A stretch of DNA of 64,000 nt from Streptomyces endocoffeicus (GTDB taxonomy: Bacteria > Actinomycetota > Actinomycetes > Streptomycetales > Streptomycetaceae): assembly GCF_016741935.1 (NCBI RefSeq), contig NZ_JAERRG010000027.1:62001-126000 (forward strand), written 5' to 3'. Below, piece by piece: positions 34,805-43,333 of this stretch. The notes below the pieces were generated by a model. The model saw nothing but the letters and a program-made list of their open reading frames with translations, was not told the origin of the DNA and made no database searches. Numbering within the stretch: position 1 is the stretch's first letter; each line of letters opens with the position of its first letter. The position numbers were made by a program, and so were the translations under genes.

Positions 34805-36028
34805 TCACGGCATCGGGGCGAATTCGGGCAGGGTAAGGGCCGAGTGGGCCGGTCGTGGTGTCGCGGAGGGCATGGTGACGAGGCCGCGCAGCATGGTGTT
34901 GCGTTGCTCCAGGGCCCGCTCCGTGGTGGGGAAGAGCCTGGCCGAACCGTTGTCGACCAGTGCCTGGTTCATGGCGACGAAGTCGCGAACGCCGCGTTCG
35001 TAGGCGGCGAAGGCCGCGGTGTGGTCCCGGTTCGTGGCCAGGGCGTTGGCGAGCATGTAGGCACCGACCAGTGCGAGGCTCGAGCCTTGTCCGGTGAGGA
35101 ACGAGGGTGCGTACGCGGCGTCGCCGACGAGCGCGACACGGCCGCTGGACCAGTGGGGCATGCGGATCTGACCGGCCGTGTCGAAGAACAGGTCATCCGC
35201 GTCGCGCATGGCGTTGACCATGCCGGGGACCTCCCATCCCGCGTCCGCGAAGACCGTGGCGACCAGGTCCCGCTGGGCGTCGGGGTCGCGGAGGGCGTCG
35301 AGCGGCGGTTCCGGCCGGTGGAAGTTCAGGAAGGCGTGCAGCTCGTCGTTGCCCCCGACGGCGTAGAGGGCCGCGGCTTTCCCCGGGGCGTTCCACAACA
35401 CGAGCTCGCGGGAGAGCCCGAAGGTGTTCGGCATGGTGAATATGGCGAAGCAGTAGCCGAGGTAGCGGTGGAACTGTTCTTCGGGGCCGAACAGGGACTC
35501 CCGGGTGGCCGAGTGCATACCGTCGGCGCCGACCACCAGGTCGAATGTGCGCCGTTGCCCACTGTGGAAAGTGACGTCGACGCCCTGTCCGGACTGGTCG
35601 AGGGTGTCGATGGAGTCGCCGAACAGGAATTCCACGTCATCGCGGACTTTTCCGTAGAGGGCCGCGGCCAGATCGCCACGACGCACCTCGAGGTCCTGTC
35701 CCTCGACACTGCCGGCGATGGCGTGCGGGCTGAGCGAGGCCAGTTCACTGCCATCGGCGTTCAGGAAGGTGCAGCGACGCGAGTCGATGTGGGCGTCCCG
35801 CAGTCGCGGCAGTATCCCCATCCGCCGGACCACCTCGATCGCGGTACCGCGGATGTCGATCGGGTAACCACCGTCGCGCAGCCCGCCTGCCTTCTCCACC
35901 ACGGTGACCGCGCATCCGGACCGGTGCAGCCAGTACGCCAGCGCGGGTCCGGCGATACTGGCCCCGGAGATCAGGACCGTGCGCTTCGCGGTGGTACTCA
36001 CGTCCATCGACAGACCGGTGGGTGTCAT
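34805..36028 (-). CDS. FAD-dependent monooxygenase (TetX/PHBH-like)
   Basis: 407 residues; ATG 36028 overlaps the MFS stop (ATGA). The FAD-binding fold is clear: ISGASIAGPALAYWL with Glu in VVEK at the end of strand 2, the DG motif VVGADGMHSATRESLF near residue 160 and the GD motif VALVGDAAYAPSF near 280. No membrane anchor or extra domain is present. Flavin monooxygenases of this class hydroxylate aromatic compounds and include tetracycline- and rifampicin-inactivating enzymes. Pairing with an exporter suggests drug detoxification, but biosynthetic tailoring is equally possible. It converges on the response regulator with only 5 bp between stops and no terminator. Confidence 0.9.
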   Translation of the reverse strand: MTPTGLSMDVSTTAKRTVLISGASIAGPALAYWLHRSGCAVTVVEKAGGLRDGGYPIDIRGTAIEVVRRMGILPRLRDAHIDSRRCTFLNADGSELASLSPHAIAGSVEGQDLEVRRGDLAAALYGKVRDDVEFLFGDSIDTLDQSGQGVDVTFHSGQRRTFDLVVGADGMHSATRESLFGPEEQFHRYLGYCFAIFTMPNTFGLSRELVLWNAPGKAAALYAVGGNDELHAFLNFHRPEPPLDALRDPDAQRDLVATVFADAGWEVPGMVNAMRDADDLFFDTAGQIRMPHWSSGRVALVGDAAYAPSFLTGQGSSLALVGAYMLANALATNRDHTAAFAAYERGVRDFVAMNQALVDNGSARLFPTTERALEQRNTMLRGLVTMPSATPRPAHSALTLPEFAPMP

Positions 36029-37431
36029 GCCTGGGCTCCCTTTTTCTTTGTGATACGGACAACGAGCAGTGACAGTGCGGCCACGACACCGGCGACGGCG
36101 AAACCCGTGGCGAAGGCCGATTCGCTCGGCAGGCCAGTCTTCGAGTCGGCCCCGGCGTCGAGGATCGCGGCGGCGATCTGGACGCCCAGGGCGATGCCGA
36201 TCACACGTGTCACCACGAGCAGGCTGGTGGCGATGCCGGTGTCCTTGGTCTCGACGGCGGTGGTGGCGCTGGTGAGCAACGCCGTGGTGCCGGCGCCCGC
36301 GGCCATCGCGGCCAGCGCCTTCGCGAGGACGAGCTGCCATTCCGCGGTGTGCAGCGAAATCAGGGCGGTCATCGTGGCCGCCATGACGACGGCCCCGGCG
36401 ATGAGCACGACACGCAGACCGAAACGCCGCGCCGCGATCCCGCCGACCGAATCGCTCACCGCCCCGGCGATGGCGCCGGGGAGCAGGAACAGTCCGATGT
36501 CGGTGGTGTCGGCTCCGAAGCCGTACCCGTCGCCCGGTACCCCCAACAGCTGCGGGACCAGAAAGCTCACCATCCCGAAACCGGTGGTGATGACGATGGT
36601 GAGCATGCACGCGTGCCACATGGCGGGCTTTGCCAGCATGCGCAGATCGACCATCGGCGAGGCCGCCCGGCGCTCGACGGCAACCCATCCGGTCGCGAGG
36701 GCGGCCACGACCACCGCGAGGGCCCCGATGGCGAGTGGCGGCAGGCCTTCGTCGCCCGTCGCCCTCACGAGCCCGAGCATGAACGCGAGCAACGTGCCGC
36801 TGAGCAGAGCCACGCCGGGCCAGTCGATCCCGTACTCCGATTCGACCGGCGGATCATGCGGCATCAACCGAGCCACGAGCAACGTCATCGCGATGATCAC
36901 GATCGTCGGCAGCGCGAACATCCAATGCCAGGAAAATGCCTCCGCGATCGGCCCGGCAGTCAGCGTTCCCACCATGCCGCCGCCCGTGAACAGCGCCATG
37001 ACCAGCCCCATCCCCAGCTGCGACTCCCCTGCCGGGAGGTGTTTGCGCACCAGGATGAAGGAAAGGGGCAGCGCACCCACCATGGCGCCCTGCAATACCT
37101 GACCGAGCAACAACACCGGCAGGTTCGGCGCCAGACCGGCCAGCAGACCACCGGCCGAGACCACGGCCATCAGCCGGACCAGCACCCGCTTTCCGCCGTA
37201 GCGGTCGCCGAGTTTGCCTGCGACGGGTGCGACGGCGGCGCCGGTGATGAGCACCGCGTTGGAGACCAGCGCCCCTTCGCCGGAGCTGACCCCCAGCTCA
37301 CGTTGCAGCAGCGGGAGCGCGGGATCCACCACTGTCTGCAGGGTGCCGAGGGCGAGCGCCAGGATGCCGAGGGCACCGATCGACAGCCACCCGATGCGGA
37401 CCGGGGGCGGGGAAACCACAGCTTGGGACAT
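36025..37431 (-). CDS. MFS drug exporter, DHA2 type
   Basis: 468 residues with about 14 predicted membrane helices, as in the DHA2 (EmrB/QacA) family. The loop motif GKLGDRYGGKRVLV (about 72) matches MFS motif A, and the antiporter-like stretch GGGMVGTLTAGPIAEAFSWHWMF follows (quoted in part: GGGMVGTLTAGPIAEA). It should pump a small molecule out in exchange for protons. The upstream region carries a perfect 8-6-8 palindrome and two 12-bp direct repeats, indicating dedicated regulation. It is coupled to the flavin monooxygenase. Confidence 0.92.
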   Translation of the reverse strand: MSQAVVSPPPVRIGWLSIGALGILALALGTLQTVVDPALPLLQRELGVSSGEGALVSNAVLITGAAVAPVAGKLGDRYGGKRVLVRLMAVVSAGGLLAGLAPNLPVLLLGQVLQGAMVGALPLSFILVRKHLPAGESQLGMGLVMALFTGGGMVGTLTAGPIAEAFSWHWMFALPTIVIIAMTLLVARLMPHDPPVESEYGIDWPGVALLSGTLLAFMLGLVRATGDEGLPPLAIGALAVVVAALATGWVAVERRAASPMVDLRMLAKPAMWHACMLTIVITTGFGMVSFLVPQLLGVPGDGYGFGADTTDIGLFLLPGAIAGAVSDSVGGIAARRFGLRVVLIAGAVVMAATMTALISLHTAEWQLVLAKALAAMAAGAGTTALLTSATTAVETKDTGIATSLLVVTRVIGIALGVQIAAAILDAGADSKTGLPSESAFATGFAVAGVVAALSLLVVRITKKKGAQA

Positions 37432-37440
37432 AGCGTCCCT

Positions 37441-37495
37441 TTCATCGTTGGTGACGAGTTCATCGTTGGTCGCGAGCAGGTGCGTGGACCTGCTC
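37441..37495 (-). promoter_or_regulatory. Operator-like repeats upstream of the MFS operon
   Basis: Two perfect copies of TTCATCGTTGGT (37441-37452 and 37459-37470) are spaced 18 bp start to start. Next to them GAGCAGGT (37474-37481) and ACCTGCTC (37488-37495) form a perfect inverted repeat with a 6-bp centre. All lie within 65 bp of the MFS start. They have no counterpart in front of mmpL, so the MFS operon has extra control beyond the shared 132-bp repeat. Confidence 0.65.
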
Positions 37496-37509
37496 GATGT
37501 GTGCGCGAT

Positions 37510-37641
37510 GCGCGGAATTCACGCGCCTCCAACACTTCCCTCCGGCGCCCCGCCGGGCATCGTCCTGCGCCGCCGTCTTCCCCTGGTGCACCCGGACCAG
37601 CCACTCACCCGTCCTGGTGCCTGCGCACTACGAGCCGGCTC
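37510..37641 (-). repeat. Right arm of the 132-bp inverted repeat flanking the export module
   Basis: Mirror copy of 30313-30444, 124 of 132 positions identical by eye. It ends 78 bp upstream of the MFS start and begins 59 bp upstream of the serine hydrolase start, so like the left arm it sits in a divergent promoter region. No transposase gene and no obvious target duplication are seen at its outer edge. Confidence 0.95.
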
Positions 37642-37700
37642 GGACCGGTCGGACGGAGAGTGTGTTGCCACGGGAGGGCGAACGACTGGACGATGGGCCG

Positions 37701-38738
37701 GTGAGTGATGCTTGGGCGGGGGTCGACTCCGTCGCGCTGGAGCGGGCCGTACGGGAGCGCGCGGGGCGGCCCGTGGCCGGGGTTGAGGACATGCGGAGTT
37801 ACCTCGCGGCACAGGTGGCGGATGTCTCGCACCGCGAGGTGCTCGGGCCGCTGCGAGCCGGACACGGGCCCGGTGGTGTGGTCGTGCGGCGCGGCGAGGT
37901 GCTCGCCCGCTGGGGGGATCCGGCCCGGGTGGAGATGGCCTTCAGCGCGACCAAGAGCGTGCTGGCCCTCGTCGCGGGTGTCGCCTTCGACGACGGACTG
38001 CTACGGCTGGACGAACCCGTGTGCGGCTCCGTGGAGTTGCCCCAGTTCTCGGATGAACACGGGCGCCGGATCACCTGGCGGCAGCTGCTGGACCAGACGA
38101 GCCAGTGGGAGGGCGAGCTGTGGGGGAAGCCGACGGGGGTGGACGCCCAGAGCGTCCGCGAGGGGACGGAGTCGGCGGGCGGGCCGCCCGGTGAAGGGTG
38201 GGCCTACAACGATGTGCGGGTGAATCTGACGGCGCTCGCGCTCACCGTCCTGGTGCGGCGGCCGCTGCCGGAGGTGCTGCGCGCCCGAGTCATGGAGCCC
38301 ATCGGGGCCTCCGGCTCATGGTCGTGGCACGGCTACGACAACTCGTTCGTGGACGTCGGCGGCGTGCGCCTGCCCGTGGTGTCCGGCGGCGCCCACTGGG
38401 GCGGCGGACTGTGGATCAGCGCGCTCGACCTGGCCCGTATCGGCCGACTCTGCCTGAACGGTGGGGAGTGGGCCGGGCGCCGGATCGTGTCACGGCGCTG
38501 GATCGAGGCGTTGTGGACGCCGTGTGCCGTCAAGCCGGAGTACGGGCTGTCGTGGTGGCTCAACGACGGCCGCGTGGTGTGGCCACAGGCCCCGTCGACC
38601 GGGCGCTGCGCCCGGGGCAACGGCGGCAATCACCTCTTGTGGGTGGACCCGGCCCGTGACCTCACCCTCGTCTCACGCTGGGGTGCCGATGTGGAAGCCC
38701 TCGTCGCGGCGGTCTCGGAGGCGGTCCGCCCCTGCTGA
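37701..38738 (+). CDS. Serine hydrolase, beta-lactamase/class C PBP fold
   Basis: 345 residues from GTG 37701; a frame reaching further upstream would run into the inverted repeat, which argues for this start. The SxxK motif is F-S82-ATK85; the second motif reads Y169-N-D-V-R in place of the usual Y-x-N, a pattern consistent with this hydrolase subfamily. The C-terminal region has GGAHWGGGLWISALDLARIG. It has no signal peptide, so it acts in the cytoplasm. Substrate unknown; family members include esterases, D-aminopeptidases and beta-lactamase-like enzymes. Confidence 0.88.
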   Translation: MSDAWAGVDSVALERAVRERAGRPVAGVEDMRSYLAAQVADVSHREVLGPLRAGHGPGGVVVRRGEVLARWGDPARVEMAFSATKSVLALVAGVAFDDGLLRLDEPVCGSVELPQFSDEHGRRITWRQLLDQTSQWEGELWGKPTGVDAQSVREGTESAGGPPGEGWAYNDVRVNLTALALTVLVRRPLPEVLRARVMEPIGASGSWSWHGYDNSFVDVGGVRLPVVSGGAHWGGGLWISALDLARIGRLCLNGGEWAGRRIVSRRWIEALWTPCAVKPEYGLSWWLNDGRVVWPQAPSTGRCARGNGGNHLLWVDPARDLTLVSRWGADVEALVAAVSEAVRPC

Positions 38739-38788
38739 TGACACCGGCGAGACCACCGCTCAGCGGGCTTCCACATCGGCCGCAGGCG

Positions 38789-39649
38789 TCAGCTGCCGCC
38801 CGTCACCTTGACGTAGTCGACGACCAGCTGCTGCGGGAAGGAGGTGTTGCCGTCCGGGTCGCCGGGCCAGTAACCGCCGACGGCCAGGTTGAGGATGATG
38901 TAGAAGGGGTGGTCGAAGACCCAGCGGTTGCCGTTGAGGTCCGAGGGCGTGCGGGTCTGGTAGACGTTGCCGTCGACGGACCAGGTGATCTTGTTCGGCG
39001 ACCAGTCGATGGCGAAGGTGTGGAAGTCGTCGGAGAACTTGCCGCCATTGGGCAGGGTGTAGCCGGCGCCGATGCCGCCCGAGCCGGAGTAGCCGGGGCC
39101 GTGGATGGTGCCGTGGACGGTGCTGGGCTCGAAGCCCACGTTCTCCATGATGTCTATCTCACCGCAGTTGGGCCAGCCCGCGCTGCCGATGTCGTTGCCG
39201 AGCATCCAGAAGGCGGGCCACATGCCCTGGCCCTGCGGCAGCTTCATCCGGGCCTCGACATGGCCGGAGGCCGTGGTGAACTTCTGAGAGGTGTTGAGGC
39301 GGGCCGAGGTGTACTCACACTGGCCGTACCAGCAGTTGTAGTTGGCCGGGTTCTCCTTGCGGGCGGTGATGACGAGGTTGCCGTTGCCGTCCAGCGCCGC
39401 GTTCTTGTTGCCGTCGGTGTAGTACTGCCGCTCGTGGTTGTTGACGTTGTCACCGGTCTCCAGGCCCCACTTGGAGCCGTCGACCGCGCTGCCCGCGGCG
39501 CCGTCGAAGTTGTCGGTGAACTCGGCCGCGGCGGCCTTGGTGTGGGGGGTGTCCGTGGTGGCCGTGGCCGGAGCGGTGAGCCAGGGGGTGGCGGCGAGTG
39601 CGGTCGCGGAGAGCAGACCGATCACGGTGTTGCGCAGCGTACTTCTCAT
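38789..39649 (-). CDS. Secreted endo-beta-1,3-glucanase, GH16
   Basis: 286 residues with a signal peptide (residues 1-31). The catalytic motif GEIDIMENVG (E-x-D-x-x-E) of laminarinase-type GH16 is intact near residue 165. Flanking Trp-rich strands GMWPAFWMLGND and TFAIDWSPNKITWSVDG match the family. It should hydrolyse beta-1,3-glucans such as laminarin or fungal cell walls outside the cell. There is no carbohydrate-binding module. It lies 100 bp downstream of a ROK protein gene on the same strand, which may regulate sugar use here. Confidence 0.95.
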   Translation of the reverse strand: MRSTLRNTVIGLLSATALAATPWLTAPATATTDTPHTKAAAAEFTDNFDGAAGSAVDGSKWGLETGDNVNNHERQYYTDGNKNAALDGNGNLVITARKENPANYNCWYGQCEYTSARLNTSQKFTTASGHVEARMKLPQGQGMWPAFWMLGNDIGSAGWPNCGEIDIMENVGFEPSTVHGTIHGPGYSGSGGIGAGYTLPNGGKFSDDFHTFAIDWSPNKITWSVDGNVYQTRTPSDLNGNRWVFDHPFYIILNLAVGGYWPGDPDGNTSFPQQLVVDYVKVTGGS

Positions 39650-39749
39650 GGAACGGTGGTGCCTTCCTGTGTGGGGGATGGGACCGGTGGGTGCCGGTCC
39701 GGTGGGGGAAGGTGTGTGTCCGGCGGTTGGGGGCCGGGGTCCGCGGGCG

Positions 39750-41075
39750 CTATGGCACGGGCATACGGGTGGCAGGGGCCACGCGCGTCAGCGCTCCTTG
39801 AGGGGTGGTGGTCGGAGGACAGGCGGGAGGAGGGCGCGTCAGCGCTCCTTGAGGGGTGGCGATCTGCCGCCGGGCGGGACGGTGCGCGCCCTCGGTCAGG
39901 AAGTGGCGGACGGGCAGGGCGGCGGCACCGAGCGCCACGGCGTGGGGGCCGAGCCCGCTCAACCCGATGTCGGTCTTCGCATACGGCCTGCGCAGCGCCT
40001 GCGCGGCCACCGTCTCGCGGATCCGCGGCAGCATACGGGCGCCGAACATCAGCCCGGCCCAGCCGCCGAGGATGATCCGCTCGGGGTTGAAGAGATTGAC
40101 GAGATTGGCTATTCCGGCGCCCAGGTACACCGCCGCCTCCTCCAGGACGCGCTGCGCGGCGGACGAGGTGTCGGCGGCCGCGAGCAGCGCGGCGAACGCG
40201 GACTCCTGGTCGGCGCCGGGGGTGACGCGGCCGCGCCGCGCCTGGCGGTAGCGCTCCAGGACCGCCTCGGCCCCGACGTACGCCTCGAGGCAGCCGCGGG
40301 CGCCGCACCGGCAGCGGCGGCCCCCGGCCTGGACGGTGGTGTGACCCCACTCGCCCGCGCTGTCGGTGGCGCCCCGGTAGGGGGAGCCGTGGGTGATGAC
40401 GCTCGCGGAGACGCCGGAGCCGATGAGCGCGACGACGGCGTGCTGGACGCCGCGTCCGGCGCCGAACCACATCTCGGCCCGGCCCAGGGCCTCCGCGCCG
40501 TTGTCGATGTGCAGCGGCAGCGCGGTGCCGGTGCGCAGCAGCCGCTCCAGGGGGACACCGTCCCAGCCGACGGCCGAGACGCCGATGCCGACGCCGAGGA
40601 TGTGCCCGTGGGGGATCCCGGCTTCCTCGATGACGGCGTCGAGGAAGGTCAGGATGTGGCGGACGGCGGTTTCGGCGCCGTGGGGTCCGGAGGCCAACGG
40701 GTAGACGGCTCCGGCCCGTTGGGTGAGGGCGAGGTCGAACAGCCCGACGCGGACCCGGGTATCGGCGACCTCGACGCCGATGACGTACCGGTGCTCGGAG
40801 ACCAGCCGCAGCCGCGGCGATTCCCCATCCGTGACGACCTCTTCCGTGACGACGCCCTCCGTGACGACGCCTTCCGTGACGACGCCTTCGGCGATCAGTT
40901 CGCCGATGACCGCGCCCACGGTGGTGGCGCCGAGCCCCGTACGGCGGACGAGCTCCTGGCGGGTGAGCGGGGCGTGCAGATACAGCGTCCACAGCAGCGA
41001 GGAGCGGCTGCCGCGCCGCGGATCGCGCACGGTGGTGCGCAGCGAGGGCTGGGCTGCCTGCGCCTTGGCCGTCAT
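39750..41075 (-). CDS. ROK family transcriptional regulator, copy A
   Basis: 441 residues, ATG with GGAGG 7 bp upstream. An N-terminal winged helix (RQELVRRTGLGATTVG) is followed by a ROK sugar-kinase-like domain with the zinc motif CRCGARGCLEAYVG and a C-terminal NPERIILGGWAGL. Typical ROK regulators repress sugar genes and respond to a sugar. Two repeat additions are seen: four EGVVT-type units between the two domains, and a Pro/Thr tail containing TPQGALTR twice, encoded by a 24-bp direct repeat. It is the nearest gene upstream of the GH16 gene. Confidence 0.9.
   Translation of the reverse strand: MTAKAQAAQPSLRTTVRDPRRGSRSSLLWTLYLHAPLTRQELVRRTGLGATTVGAVIGELIAEGVVTEGVVTEGVVTEEVVTDGESPRLRLVSEHRYVIGVEVADTRVRVGLFDLALTQRAGAVYPLASGPHGAETAVRHILTFLDAVIEEAGIPHGHILGVGIGVSAVGWDGVPLERLLRTGTALPLHIDNGAEALGRAEMWFGAGRGVQHAVVALIGSGVSASVITHGSPYRGATDSAGEWGHTTVQAGGRRCRCGARGCLEAYVGAEAVLERYRQARRGRVTPGADQESAFAALLAAADTSSAAQRVLEEAAVYLGAGIANLVNLFNPERIILGGWAGLMFGARMLPRIRETVAAQALRRPYAKTDIGLSGLGPHAVALGAAALPVRHFLTEGAHRPARRQIATPQGALTRPPPACPPTTTPQGALTRVAPATRMPVP
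39783..39857. repeat. 24-bp direct repeat in the tail of ROK copy A
   Basis: GCGTCAGCGCTCCTTGAGGG plus GTGG occurs at 39783-39806 and again, identical, at 39834-39857; the 51-bp spacing preserves the reading frame. Confidence 0.9.
40830..40889. repeat. 15-bp tandem repeat in ROK copy A
   Basis: Four units of CGTGACGACGCCTTC encode repeated Glu-Gly-Val-Val-Thr between the DNA-binding and sugar-binding domains, lengthening the hinge without breaking the frame. Confidence 0.9.
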
Positions 41076-41204
41076 CGGTCACCTCCGGGGAGACACAATG
41101 TCCAGCGCTGTTCGATGCATGTCAATAGGTCTGGACCTTCTTGCATCAAAGAATTTGAGGCGGGGCCCGACCCAACTCCCCCTGAACCGACAGAAGTCGA
41201 ACCC

Positions 41205-42494
41205 TCAGCGCGCTCCACCGGTGGCGAGGAAGTGTGCCAGCGGCAGCGTGGCCGCGCCCAACGCCACAGCGTCGGGCCCCAGTTCGGCCAGCCCGATCTC
41301 GGTCTGCGCGTACGGCCGGCGCAGTGCGTAGGAGGCGGTGGCGGCCCGGATCCTGGGGAGGACCCGGCCGCCGAGGAGCAGTCCGGCCCAGCCGCCGAGG
41401 ATGATCCGCTCGGGGTTGAAGAGGTTGATCAGGTCGGCGATGCCCGCGCCGAGGTAGGCGGCGGTCTCCTCCAGCACCTCGCGCGCCCGCGCCTCGATTC
41501 CGGCGGCCCCTACGATCGCGGCGAACGCGGCCTGCTGATCCTCACCGGCCCCGTCCGTGTCACCCACACCGCTCTCACCCGCACCGCCCGCGTCACCCAC
41601 ACCGCTCTCACCGGCACCGCCCACACCGCCCGCACCCGCTCCGCGCGCCCCGTGCCCGTAGCGGTCGAGCACCGCCTGGGCCCCGACGTACGCCTCCAGA
41701 CAGCCGACCGCACCGCAGCGGCAGGCGCGCCCGCCGACCTGGACGACCGTGTGCCCCCACTCCCCCGCGCTGCTGGTCGCGCCCCGGTACGGCACCCCGG
41801 CGGTCACGATGGCCGCGCCGACGCCGGAGCCGATCAGCGCGATCACCGCGTTGTCCGCGCCGCGGCCCGCCCCGAACCACATCTCGGCCTGCCCCTGCGC
41901 GGTGGCGCCGTTGTCGATGAACAGCGGCAGATCGGTGCCGGTGCGCAGCAGCCGCTCCAGCGGCACCGCGTCCCGGCCGGCGGTCGGGCCGTGGACGAGG
42001 ATCTCGTCCCCCTGTTCGACGACGCCGGGGACGCCGACCCCGACGCCGATGACCGCGTCCGGCGAGGCACCGCTCTTGGCGACGACCGCGTCCAGGCCGG
42101 TCAGGATGTGGCCGACGACCGGCTCCGGATCCCGCTCCAGCCCTCCGGGCGTCAGCGGATGCTCCCACCGGGCCAGTTCCGTCAGCGTGAGGTCGAACAG
42201 CTCCACGCGGACATGGGTCTCGCCGACGTCGACCCCGATGAGATGGCCACCGCCCGGCGTGACCCGCAGCAGCGTGCGGGGGCGGCCGCCGTCGGATTCG
42301 ACGGACCCGGCCTCCTCCACCAGTTCGTCGGCGAGCAGTTCGCCGACGACATTGCTGACCGAACCGGAGCTGAGCCCGGTGAGCGCGCCCAGTTCCTGAC
42401 GGCTCACCGGGCCCCGGAAGTACAGCTGGCGCAGCAGCGTCGAGCGGTTGCCGCGCCGCAGGTCGCGGACGGTCCGTCGGTTCATCTGACCCAT
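41205..42494 (-). CDS. ROK family transcriptional regulator, copy B
   Basis: 429 residues, ATG 42494 after AAGGAG. It is a clear paralogue of copy A: winged helix (RQELGALTGLSSGSVSNVV), CRCGAVGCLEAYVG and NPERIILGGWAGLLLGG. A Gly-rich insertion near residue 285 (GAGESGVGDAGGAGESGVGD) interrupts the ROK domain and is encoded by a 31-bp direct repeat at 41559-41622. The 129 bp between the two ROK genes could hold a promoter for copy A. Tandem paralogues suggest duplication followed by new sugar or operator specificity. Confidence 0.9.
   Translation of the reverse strand: MGQMNRRTVRDLRRGNRSTLLRQLYFRGPVSRQELGALTGLSSGSVSNVVGELLADELVEEAGSVESDGGRPRTLLRVTPGGGHLIGVDVGETHVRVELFDLTLTELARWEHPLTPGGLERDPEPVVGHILTGLDAVVAKSGASPDAVIGVGVGVPGVVEQGDEILVHGPTAGRDAVPLERLLRTGTDLPLFIDNGATAQGQAEMWFGAGRGADNAVIALIGSGVGAAIVTAGVPYRGATSSAGEWGHTVVQVGGRACRCGAVGCLEAYVGAQAVLDRYGHGARGAGAGGVGGAGESGVGDAGGAGESGVGDTDGAGEDQQAAFAAIVGAAGIEARAREVLEETAAYLGAGIADLINLFNPERIILGGWAGLLLGGRVLPRIRAATASYALRRPYAQTEIGLAELGPDAVALGAATLPLAHFLATGGAR
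41559..41622. repeat. 31-bp direct repeat inside ROK copy B
   Basis: 41559-41589 and 41592-41622 agree at 30 of 31 positions; spacing of 33 bp keeps the frame and doubles the GESGVGD unit. Confidence 0.9.
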
Positions 42495-42670
42495 CGGGCT
42501 CCTTCCCCCTGCCCGAACCTACCGGACGCGGCCGCTCTTGACGCCGACTGGTTTCATCGCTTAACTCACGGTCTGAATGAAGTCTCGCGCTTCACTTTTT
42601 GAACGGTCAAGGGCGGGTTGACGGTCAACGGCGGCTGAGTGACGCTGCCTCATGGCCGCCGTACGGCTCA

Positions 42671-43093
42671 CTACTCCGCGCCCGGGGCCTGAAACAGCGC
42701 GAGCAGATCCTCCCGCCCGAACATCCGCGCCGTCTCGACGGCCGAGGGCGATCCGGCGCGCGGGTCGGCACCCTTTGCCAGCAGCACCCTCAGCACCTCC
42801 GCCTCGCCCTTGAACGTGGCCCCCGCGATGGGGGTCTGACCCCGTTCGTTCACCCGATTGGGGTCAGCGCCGCGCTCGAGCAGGGCCGACACCGCGGCGG
42901 GATGGCCGTAGTAGGCCGCGAGCATGAGCAGGGAATCGCCCTTGTCGTTGGTGAGGTTGGCGGGGACGCCCGCGTCCACATAGGCGGCGAGCGTATCGGT
43001 GTCACCCTGCCGGGCCAGGTCGAAGACCCTGGCCGCCAGTTGGAGCACCTCCGGGTCGTGGGCGGGCTCGCTCTCGGGGTTCGATTCGGTCAT
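42671..43093 (-). CDS. Ankyrin repeat protein
   Basis: 140 residues with about three ankyrin repeats: KGDSLLMLAAYYGHPAAVSA, RGQTPIAGATFKGEAEVLRV and a degenerate last one ending near LLALFQAPG. The N-terminal helix (VLQLAARVFDLARQGDTDTL) caps the stack. It is a soluble protein-interaction module; partner unknown. Such single-domain ankyrin proteins are common in Streptomyces, often near catalase genes, but none is seen here. Confidence 0.92.
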   Translation of the reverse strand: MTESNPESEPAHDPEVLQLAARVFDLARQGDTDTLAAYVDAGVPANLTNDKGDSLLMLAAYYGHPAAVSALLERGADPNRVNERGQTPIAGATFKGEAEVLRVLLAKGADPRAGSPSAVETARMFGREDLLALFQAPGAE

Positions 43094-43333
43094 GGCCTGT
43101 CGCCTCCGGCTTCGCTACCTGGGTATGTGATCATCCACCCTAAGGACGGCGACGGACCCACCCGGGCAGGCGGGCACCCCGCCCCGGTCGGCGGCCGGCT
43201 CGCAGCGCCACGCCTCCATGGTGATGATTACACCGATAATCCACCCAATTGCACCTTTCGCCCGGCCGATGCATGCTGTGATCCTGGAACCACTCATGGT
43301 GACTGACCGTCCCCCATCAGCCAGGAGACCGTG

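Noticed and set aside
30313..37641. Inverted repeat as terminal repeats of a transposon
   Set aside because: No transposase or recombinase gene inside, no evident target duplication at the outer edges, and arms lie in promoter regions.
42578..42594. TGAAG-N7-CTTCA upstream of ROK copy B as an operator
   Set aside because: Only five-base arms; too weak to claim without a second matching site.
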